A stretch of DNA of 64,000 nt, from NCBI RefSeq assembly GCF_040496035.1, contig NZ_JBEPJZ010000001.1:1178001-1242000 (forward strand). The letters run 5' to 3'. Below, piece after piece: positions 58,125 through 64,000 of this stretch. The stretch is from Agromyces sp. SYSU T00194. GTDB taxonomy: Bacteria; Actinomycetota; Actinomycetes; Actinomycetales; Microbacteriaceae. The position numbers and the translations under genes are program-made. Position 1 is the first letter of the stretch. Each line of letters starts with the position of its first letter. The notes below the pieces were generated by a model. That model was given only the letters and a program-made list of their open reading frames with translations, was not told where the DNA came from and did not search any database.

Positions 58125-59485
58125 CCGGACCGGACGACTCCGTGGGCGCTCCCGAGGCGCCCGAGCCGCGAGGCGCCGGCGCGGCGCCCGAGGCGGCGGC
58201 GCCCGGGGCGGCCGCGTCGCCGCACGCCGGCGTGAGCCGCCGCCACCTCCTGGGCCTGTTCGGCGCGGGCGCGGCCGGCGCTGCGGCGGGCGCCGTCGGC
58301 GGGGCATCCGTCGCCCTTGCCGCCACCGGCGGCGACGCGGTCGAGCCCGGCGCCCGCACCTACCCGTTCCACGGCGCGCACCAGGCCGGCATCACGACGC
58401 CCGCGCAGGACCGCCTGCACTTCGCCGCGTTCGACGTGAGCGACGCGCTCGACCGCGCCGGGCTCATCGAGCTGCTCACCGAGTGGACCGCCGCCGCCGC
58501 CCGCCTCACGCAGGGCCTCGAGGTCGCCGAGGGCGGTGCGGTCGGCGGGTCCGACGTCGCGCCCCCGGTCGACACCGGGGAGGCGCTCGGACTGCCCGCG
58601 GCCGGCCTCACCATCACCTTCGGGTTCGGCCCCGGGCTGTTCGAGGACGCCGACGGCGTCGACCGGTTCGGCCTCGCCGCCCGCCGCCCGACCGAGCTCG
58701 CCGACCTGCCGCGGTTCCAGGGCGACGCGCTCGTGCCGCAGTACACCGGGGGCGACCTGTGCATCCAGGCCTGCGCCGACGACCCGCAGGTCGCGGTGCA
58801 CGCCATTCGCAACCTGAGCCGCATCGCGTTCGGACGTGCGAGCCTGCGCTGGTCGCAGCTCGGGTTCGGTCGCACGTCGTCGACGTCGACCGCGCAGGCG
58901 ACCCCGCGCAACCTGTTCGGGTTCAAGGACGGCACCGCCAACATCAAGGCCGAGGAGCGCGACGCGCTCGGCGAGCACGTCTGGGTCGCGCCCGGCGACG
59001 GCCCGGCGTGGATGGCCGGCGGCTCGTACCTGGTCGCCCGCCGCATCCGCATGATCATCGAGAACTGGGACCGCGTGCAGCTCGGCGAGCAGGAGATGCT
59101 CGTCGGCCGGTCGAAGGGCGAGGGTGCGCCGCTCTCGGGCGGCACGGAGTTCACCGAGCCCGACTTCGACGCGACGGGCGCGGCCGGGCAGCCGCTCATC
59201 GACGGCGCGGCGCACGTGGCGCTCGCCCACCCCACCCGCAACGGCGGGGCGCGCATGCTCCGCCGCGGCTACAACTTCGTCGACGGCAACGACGCGCTCG
59301 GCCGGCTCGACGCCGGGCTGTTCTTCCTGTCGTTCCAGCGCTCGCCGCAGCAGTTCATCGACGTGCAGCGCAGCCTCGCGGCCGACGGGCTGAACGAGTA
59401 CCTCAAGCACGTGGGCTCGGCGATCTTCGCGGTGCCGGGCGGCGTGGCCGAGGGCGAGTTCGTGGGGCAGCGGCTCTTCGCCTGA
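58121..59485 (+). CDS. efeB: EfeB dye-decolorizing haem peroxidase
   Basis: 454 residues from GTG 58121 (GTGA overlap with efeO). A twin-arginine signal SRRHLLGLFGAGAAGAAAG with RR at 40-41 directs folded export. The Dyp-peroxidase domain has GFKDGTANIKAEE (GxxDG distal motif), VARRIRMIIENWDR, and AHPTRNGGARMLRRGYNF near the proximal side. It oxidises ferrous iron or removes iron from haem in the EfeUOB system. The leader before the twin-arginine motif is longer (about 38 residues) than usual. Confidence 0.93.
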   Translation: MTGPDDSVGAPEAPEPRGAGAAPEAAAPGAAASPHAGVSRRHLLGLFGAGAAGAAAGAVGGASVALAATGGDAVEPGARTYPFHGAHQAGITTPAQDRLHFAAFDVSDALDRAGLIELLTEWTAAAARLTQGLEVAEGGAVGGSDVAPPVDTGEALGLPAAGLTITFGFGPGLFEDADGVDRFGLAARRPTELADLPRFQGDALVPQYTGGDLCIQACADDPQVAVHAIRNLSRIAFGRASLRWSQLGFGRTSSTSTAQATPRNLFGFKDGTANIKAEERDALGEHVWVAPGDGPAWMAGGSYLVARRIRMIIENWDRVQLGEQEMLVGRSKGEGAPLSGGTEFTEPDFDATGAAGQPLIDGAAHVALAHPTRNGGARMLRRGYNFVDGNDALGRLDAGLFFLSFQRSPQQFIDVQRSLAADGLNEYLKHVGSAIFAVPGGVAEGEFVGQRLFA

Positions 59486-59501
59486 CCCCCGCGCGCCGGT
59501 G

Positions 59502-59630
59502 GTCGACGCTGTTCAGGAACGGGATGGCCGAATCGGCCGGAATGCGCAACGATCTGGCGCGGATGCGGTGAGGGCGCAGCATCCGCTCGCGTTGCGCAGG
59601 AATCGTGCTCGGGGGTCCTGAGAAGCGACC
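59502..59630. repeat. Intergenic inverted-repeat element, copy G
   Basis: Outer arms GTCGACGCTGTTCAGGAAC (59503-59521 region) and GGTCCTGAGAAGCGACC (59614-59630). Nested inside are TGCGCAACG (59543-59551)/CGTTGCGCA (59590-59598) and GCGGATGC (59559-59566)/GCATCCGC (59579-59586). The whole folds as one long hairpin, the clearest structure of the family. It lies between co-directional genes. Confidence 0.75.
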
Positions 59631-59655
59631 GCACCACGGGAGTAGCGTCGGGCCC

Positions 59656-60081
59656 ATGGATGCGACGGGGGACGGCACGGGGCGGGTGCGGCAGCTGCGG
59701 CTGGTCGTCGAGGCCGAGGACTTCGAGGCGGCGCTCGCGTTCTACCGCGACGTGCTCGGCATGCCCGAGCAGGAGGCGTACGAGGCCGACGGCGGTGCGA
59801 GGGTGGTGATCCTCGACGCCGGGCGCGCGACGCTCGAGCTCGCGAACCCCGCCCAGAAGCGCATGATCGACGACGTCGAGGTCGGCCGGCAGGTCGCCGG
59901 GCACCTGCGGGTCGCCTTCGAGGTGACGGATGCCGCCGGCGTCGCCGCCGACCTCGCCGACGCGGGCGCGAGGGTCGTCGCCCCGCCCACCGAGACGCCG
60001 TGGCGTTCGCTCAACGCGCGCTTCGACGGCCCCGCCGGACTGCACCTCACGGTGTTCCAGGAGCTCGACGCCGACGGGTAG
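59656..60081 (+). CDS. VOC-family protein (glyoxalase-like)
   Basis: 141 residues from ATG 59656, 9 nt after TAGCGT, probably leaderless. The two modules are RQLRLVVEAEDFEAALAFYRDVLG...VVILDAGRATLELA and HLRVAFEVTDAAGVAADLADAGARVVAPP...RFDGPAGLHLTVFQE. The Glu ligands sit in LELA and the final strand. The substrate is unknown. The convergent HAD gene ends 4 nt after its stop. Confidence 0.85.
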   Translation: MDATGDGTGRVRQLRLVVEAEDFEAALAFYRDVLGMPEQEAYEADGGARVVILDAGRATLELANPAQKRMIDDVEVGRQVAGHLRVAFEVTDAAGVAADLADAGARVVAPPTETPWRSLNARFDGPAGLHLTVFQELDADG

Positions 60082-60085
60082 GACC

Positions 60086-60778
60086 TCAGCCGAGCAGCAG
60101 GCCGCGGAGCTGGTCGATCGAGTGCACGACCGACATCGCCTCGCCCGCCTCGAGCGGCGAGCCGTAGCCCCACTCGACCATGATCGTCGGCACGTCGTTG
60201 ACCGCCGCCCCGATCGCGTCGTAGCCGCGGTCGCCGACCATCACGGGCCGGGAGAGGTCGACGCCCCGCTCGCGCAGGCGACGCAGCGCCTCCGCGACGA
60301 TGTCGCTCTTGGCCGAGCGCGTCTCGTCCTCGCTCGCGCCGCAGATCACGTCGAAGTGCTGGGCGAGGCCGTGGTGCTCGAGGATCTTCGCGGCCAGCGA
60401 CTCGGGCTTGCTCGTCGCCAGCGACAGCGGCACGCCGGCCGCGTCGATCGCGGCGATGAGGCCCGCCATGCCGGGGAACACGGGGGCGTGCAGCGCGTGG
60501 TTCGCGTAGTGCTCGCGATAGACGTCGATCGCGTGCATGGTCTCGTCCTCGTTGAAGCCGCCGTGCATGCGCATGGTGTCGGTCAGGGGCGGACCGACGA
60601 AGAGCGTCAGCTCCTCGTCGTTCGGCACCGGGAGGCCGAGCGTGGTGAAGGTGTGCTTCAGCGAGTCGATGATGCCCGGCGCCGAGTCGGTGACGGTGCC
60701 GTCGAGGTCGAGGAGCACGGCCGACCAGCTTCGGGTCACGGTCGGCGTGGGGGGAACGGTATCTGACACGCGCGCCAT
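60086..60778 (-). CDS. HAD-family phosphatase (phosphoglycolate phosphatase-like)
   Basis: 230 residues. Motif I is SAVLLDLDGTVTDSAPGIIDS, motif II is SLATSKPES, motif III Lys is SAKSD, and motif IV is PVMVGDRGYDAIGA. The alpha-helical cap begins LKHTFTTLGLPVPNDEELTLFVGPPLTDT, which is the Gph/PhnX-like pattern. It probably removes phosphate from phosphoglycolate or a nucleotide; other substrates are possible. It stands alone on its strand, 129 nt before the nucS stop. Confidence 0.86.
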   Translation of the reverse strand: MARVSDTVPPTPTVTRSWSAVLLDLDGTVTDSAPGIIDSLKHTFTTLGLPVPNDEELTLFVGPPLTDTMRMHGGFNEDETMHAIDVYREHYANHALHAPVFPGMAGLIAAIDAAGVPLSLATSKPESLAAKILEHHGLAQHFDVICGASEDETRSAKSDIVAEALRRLRERGVDLSRPVMVGDRGYDAIGAAVNDVPTIMVEWGYGSPLEAGEAMSVVHSIDQLRGLLLG

Positions 60779-60906
60779 GGTACGCCCCTTCCGTGTGAAC
60801 GCTCACGCCGTGTTCGGGGGGTACCCCGGACCGTATCCGGGCGATCGGTCGGGACCTGCGGCGGGCGGAACGCAGGAGATTCCCGGTCGGGAGGCGCTCC
60901 GCGCGC

Positions 60907-61602
60907 CTAGAACAGCGTCGGGCGCCCGCTGTCGACGCCCTTCATCTGGTCGTAGTCGAGCACGACGCAGCGGATGCCGCGGTCCTCGGCGAGGGTGCGG
61001 GCCTGCGGCTTGATCTCCTGGGCGGCGAACACGCCCTGCACGGGTGCGAGCAGCGGGTCGCGGTTCATCAGCTCGAGGTAGCGGGTGAGCTGCTCGACGC
61101 CGTCGATGTCGCCGCGGCGCTTCAGCTCGACGGCGACGGATGCGCCCGAGGCATCCGTCGCCAGGATGTCGACCGGCCCGATCGCGGTCATGTACTCGCG
61201 GCGCACGAGGCGGTAGCCGTCGCCGAGCAGCTCGATCTGCTCGGCGAGCAGCGCCTGGAGGTGCGACTCGACGCCGTCCTTCTGCAGGCCGGGGTCGACG
61301 CCGAGCTCGTGCTCGGAGTCGTGCAGCACCTCGTGCACCGACACGATGAGCTGGTCGTCGGTCTTCGCGTGCGTGACGCGCCAGCGCTCGGTGATGCCGG
61401 CGGCGGCCTGCTCCTCGTCGGGCGCCTCGACCGCGAGCGCGCAGGGCGGGCTCATCCAGTTCAGCGGCTTGTAGCTGCCGCCGTCGGAGTGCACGAGCAC
61501 GCTGCCGTCGGACTTCAGCAGCAGCAGCCGCGTGGCGAGCGGCAGGTGCGCCGAGAGGCGGCCGGCGTAGTCGACGGAGCAGCGGGCGATGACGAGGCGC
61601 AC
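60907..61602 (-). CDS. nucS: Mismatch-specific endonuclease NucS/EndoMS
   Basis: 231 residues from GTG 61602, 6 nt after TAGAAT and with no ribosome site, so leaderless. The N-terminal DNA-binding half is [20 protein letters not shown] ... [21 protein letters not shown], and the C-terminal nuclease half contains [38 protein letters not shown] (Asp, Glu and Lys of the PD-(D/E)xK site). The C-terminal end GRPTLF is the sliding-clamp contact. NucS replaces MutS/MutL in most actinobacteria and cuts both strands at G:T, G:G and T:T mismatches. This supports the taxonomic reading. Confidence 0.95.
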   Translation of the reverse strand: MRLVIARCSVDYAGRLSAHLPLATRLLLLKSDGSVLVHSDGGSYKPLNWMSPPCALAVEAPDEEQAAAGITERWRVTHAKTDDQLIVSVHEVLHDSEHELGVDPGLQKDGVESHLQALLAEQIELLGDGYRLVRREYMTAIGPVDILATDASGASVAVELKRRGDIDGVEQLTRYLELMNRDPLLAPVQGVFAAQEIKPQARTLAEDRGIRCVVLDYDQMKGVDSGRPTLF

Positions 61603-61611
61603 CGTGCGATT

Positions 61612-62913
61612 CTACGTGCCGGTGGCGGATGCCCCTGACGGCGGCACGGCCCGCGAACGCTCGCGCGCGGCCGGCGCCGCGAGGCCCGACAGCACCATGA
61701 GGCCGAGCACCACGAGCAGCCCGTTCAGGATGCCGAAGTGCTCGCCGAGGAAGCCGATCAGCGGCGGGCCGACGAGGAACGCCATGTAGCCGATGATCGC
61801 CACCGCGCTCACGCGTGCGGCCGACTGGGTCGGGTGGTCGGCGGCGGCCGACATGCCGACGGGGAAGCCGAGCGAGGCGCCGAGGCCCCAGAGCACGGCG
61901 CCGAGCACGAGCAGCCAGGTCTGCGTGCCGAAGATGAACAGTGCGAGGCCGACGACGGCGATGACCGCGAGCGCGCGGAGCACGGGCACGCGGCCGAACC
62001 GGTCGAGCACCGGCCCGCCGAGGACGCGCCCGGTGGTCATCGCGACCATGAACGCGGTGAGCATGAGCGCGCCGGCGGTCTCGTCGAAGCCGTGGCCGTC
62101 GACGGTCGCGATGGCGATCCAGTCGTTCGCCGACCCCTCGGCGAAGGCCATGCCGAGGATCACCACGCCGATCAGGAGCAGGCGCGGGTCGCCCCAGACC
62201 GAGAGGCCCGCGCGCAGCCGCGCCGACCACGGCTCGCGGGCGTCGGCGGGGGCGTCGGCGGGCGCGGGTGCCGGGTCGCCGACCTCGTCGCGGCGGGGCA
62301 CGTAGCGCACCGCGATCACGACGCCGGTGGCGACGACGACCGCGATGATGCCGAGGTGCAGGGCGACCGGCGTGCCCAACGCGGCGAACACGGCCGCGAG
62401 GCCGGCGCCGGCGACCGTGCCGAAGCTGAAGAACGCGTGCATGAGCGGCATGATCGTGCGGCCGATCTCGCGCTCGGCCTCGGCGGCGTCGACGTTCATC
62501 ATCACGTCGACCGTGCCGTTGCCGAACCCGAACAGCGCGAGCCCGACGACGACCAGCGGCAGCGCGCCGAACACGGTCGCGCCGAGGCCGATCGAGACCA
62601 GGCCGAGTGCGGCGGTCGACAGGGCGGCGATCATGCCGGCGCGGGCGCCGAGGCGGGCCAGCACGGGCGGTGCCGAGATGAGGCCGACGACGGATGCCCC
62701 CGAGCCGGCGAGCAGCACGAGGCCGACGGAGGCCGTCGAGAGCCCGACGTCGTCGCGCACCGCGGGGAGGCGGGCCACCCAGGCCGCCAGCGCGAAGCCG
62801 GAGAGGAAGAAGACCGCGAACAGGGCATTGCGCCAGGCGGTCAGCTCGCGCCGGTCCCGCGTGCCCCGGAAGGGCACGTGGGTCGGCTGCGTGTGCGGGG
62901 CGGGGGTGGACAT
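61612..62913 (-). CDS. MFS transporter (sugar-type)
   Basis: 433 residues from ATG 62913 with twelve spans. Span 1 is LTAWRNALFAVFFLSGFALAAWVARLPAVRDDVGLSTASVGL, a motif of the YbjJ/FucP-like MFS branch. GFGNGTVDVMMNVDAAEAER follows span 4 and MTTGRVLGGPVLDRFGR span 8. The substrate is not evident; sugars are common for the group. A 16-bp perfect palindrome and a LacI regulator upstream suggest substrate-inducible expression. It lies 9 nt from the nucS start. Confidence 0.87.
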   Translation of the reverse strand: MSTPAPHTQPTHVPFRGTRDRRELTAWRNALFAVFFLSGFALAAWVARLPAVRDDVGLSTASVGLVLLAGSGASVVGLISAPPVLARLGARAGMIAALSTAALGLVSIGLGATVFGALPLVVVGLALFGFGNGTVDVMMNVDAAEAEREIGRTIMPLMHAFFSFGTVAGAGLAAVFAALGTPVALHLGIIAVVVATGVVIAVRYVPRRDEVGDPAPAPADAPADAREPWSARLRAGLSVWGDPRLLLIGVVILGMAFAEGSANDWIAIATVDGHGFDETAGALMLTAFMVAMTTGRVLGGPVLDRFGRVPVLRALAVIAVVGLALFIFGTQTWLLVLGAVLWGLGASLGFPVGMSAAADHPTQSAARVSAVAIIGYMAFLVGPPLIGFLGEHFGILNGLLVVLGLMVLSGLAAPAARERSRAVPPSGASATGT

Positions 62914-62957
62914 CGTCGGCTCGCTGATTCGTGGTGGTGGTGCTCGCCCCGAGCGGG

Positions 62958-62973
62958 GTCGAATCGATTCGAC
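62958..62973. promoter_or_regulatory. Perfect 16-bp LacI-type operator palindrome
   Basis: GTCGAATCGATTCGAC is a perfect palindrome centred on CG, as for LacI-family operators. It lies 45 nt before the MFS gene start and 210 nt before the LacI gene; TAGACT at 62974-62979 could be a -10 for the rightward transcript. Confidence 0.7.
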
Positions 62974-63182
62974 TAGACTACCTGTGGACGGAGACGGCAG
63001 CAACCGGCCCGGATGCCGCAGCATGGGGCCGTGCGTCGCCGCGGCGTCGGTCGGGCGCCGTTCGCATCGAGGCTCCGCCCCGTGGCATCCGTCGATGCCA
63101 TGGAACTTCACAGGGCAGCACCGCCCGGACGCCCTCCCGCACACGTACACTCGCACCACCCACCGCATCCACCGAGGACCAC

Positions 63183-64000
63183 ATGCCCACCGACGCACCT
63201 CCAGCCGAACCGGCGCAGCGCTGCACGCTCGCCGACGTCGCGGCACGTGCCGGGGTCTCGCCGTCGACCGCGTCGCTGGCGTTCTCGGGGTCGGGCCCGG
63301 TGTCGGATGCGACGAAGGAGCGCGTGCTCGCCGCCGCATCCGAGCTCGGCTACGCGGGCCCCGACCCGCGCGCCCGGTCGCTGCGCCGCGGCCGGTCGGG
63401 CATCGTCGGTGTCGTGCTCGAGGAACGGGTGCGGTCGGCCTTCCTCGACCCCGTCAAGATCCAGATGCTCGACGGCATCTCCGACGCGATCGCGCCGCTC
63501 GGCGCGGGCGTGCTGCTGCTCACCGAGACCGGTCGCGGCGAGAACGCCGTGTCGATCGAGGACGCCCCCCTCGACGCGGTCGTGCTCGTCGGCTGCAGCC
63601 CGAGGCTCGGCGAGTCGATCGAGGTGCTGCGCCGCCGCGGCATCCCGACGGTCGCCATCGAGGGCGACCCCGGCGAGGACATCGTCGAGATCGGCATCGA
63701 CAACCGCGAGGCGACGCGCGCCGGCGCCGAGTACCTGCGCTCGCTCGGCCACACGGACGTCGCGACGGTGACCCTCCCGTTCGACGCGGCGCGCACCCGC
63801 GGGCCGATCACCCCCGATCTCGAGCACGTCAGCACGGCCGACACCGCGAGCGAGCGCCTGCGCGGCGCACGCGACGTCTACCCCGGCATCGGCGGCCGCG
63901 TCGCCGGCGGATCCTCGATCGAGGAGGGGCTCGAGGCCGCGCGCGAGCTGCTGCGCGAGCCCGCGACCCGCCCGACCGCCGTGATCGCCCAGAGCGACCT
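63183..64000 (+). CDS. LacI-family transcription regulator (runs off window edge)
   Basis: 272 residues are visible from ATG 63183 with GAGGACC 3-4 nt upstream. The N-terminal HTH is CTLADVAARAGVSPSTASLAF followed by hinge-type VLAAASELGYAGPDPRARSLRRGRSGIVGVVLEE. The periplasmic-binding-like domain continues (LDGISDAIAPLGAGVLLLTE, AVVLVGCSPRLGESIEVLRRRGIPTVAIEGDP, YLRSLGHTDVATVTLPFD), and the C-terminus lies outside. It is divergent from the MFS gene, with the palindrome between them, and probably represses it. Confidence 0.92.
   Translation, partial: MPTDAPPAEPAQRCTLADVAARAGVSPSTASLAFSGSGPVSDATKERVLAAASELGYAGPDPRARSLRRGRSGIVGVVLEERVRSAFLDPVKIQMLDGISDAIAPLGAGVLLLTETGRGENAVSIEDAPLDAVVLVGCSPRLGESIEVLRRRGIPTVAIEGDPGEDIVEIGIDNREATRAGAEYLRSLGHTDVATVTLPFDAARTRGPITPDLEHVSTADTASERLRGARDVYPGIGGRVAGGSSIEEGLEAARELLREPATRPTAVIAQSD

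Noticed and set aside
1..64000. CRISPR array
   Set aside because: No regularly spaced direct repeats of 20-40 bp and no cas genes seen; the intergenic elements are palindromic and dispersed.

Overview
The window is high-GC actinobacterial chromosome, most like Microbacteriaceae (Micrococcales). The lineage call rests on an FhaA gene, the actinobacterial/archaeal mismatch endonuclease NucS, a mycothiol-dependent-type maleylpyruvate isomerase homologue, many apparently leaderless genes (a TANNNT -10 box about 7 nt before ATG/GTG) and a DtxR-type iron box. Genus and species cannot be fixed from the sequence.

Layout. (1) 1-3.8 kb, minus strand: the 5' part of fhaA, then a coupled pair for disaccharide phosphorolysis (GH65 phosphorylase and beta-phosphoglucomutase-like HAD). 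(2) 4.0-13.6 kb: a genomic island next to tRNA-Leu(CAG). It holds a serine recombinase without its catalytic domain, an intact IS3-family element at the break point, and a four-gene DNA-modification cluster: cytosine-5 methyltransferase, SNF2-like ATPase, a 758-residue protein I cannot assign, and a divergent Vsr endonuclease. A 38-residue zinc-ribbon protein and a fragment resembling the C-terminal helix-turn-helix part of a recombinase close the island. This cluster is the best candidate for an undescribed (defence or epigenetic) system. (3) 13.7-27.9 kb: chromosomal housekeeping and accessory genes: polytopic membrane protein, DUF1992, HAD, YbaK-like deacylase, an MMPL transporter with divergent TetR, an SDR with divergent TetR, siderophore-interacting protein, LigD-type polymerase, MBL-fold hydrolase, DUF2316 and GNAT. 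(4) 27.9-41.1 kb: a nitrate/nitrite assimilation cluster. Minus strand: DUF6457, MobA-like, FAD/BFD reductase, molybdopterin nitrate reductase, NarK and a NirD-SirB fusion. Plus strand: NirB, SumT and a HemD-winged-helix regulator. The divergent promoter carries an array of GTGA-N8-TCAC palindromes. Nitrate import, reduction to ammonium, siroheme synthesis for NirB and control are therefore encoded together. (5) 41.3-55.6 kb: mixed small operons (VOC/AraC, DUF1294, EamA, DUF2087, PepA, SLC13-type carrier, DUF2236, GT1, GNAT, AI-2E, prolyl oligopeptidase). (6) 55.8-59.5 kb: the efeUOB iron-uptake operon behind a DtxR/IdeR box. (7) 59.6-64 kb: VOC, HAD, NucS, MFS and a LacI regulator running off the edge, with a perfect 16-bp operator-like palindrome between the last two.

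Two sequence-level patterns cut across the gene map. One is a family of 125-220 bp intergenic elements bounded by TTTTCAGGA and TCCTGAAAA arms, with at least six copies between 16 and 60 kb. The other is a very frequent GGATGC/GCATCC hexamer that occurs in several reading frames and in the arms of several terminator hairpins.
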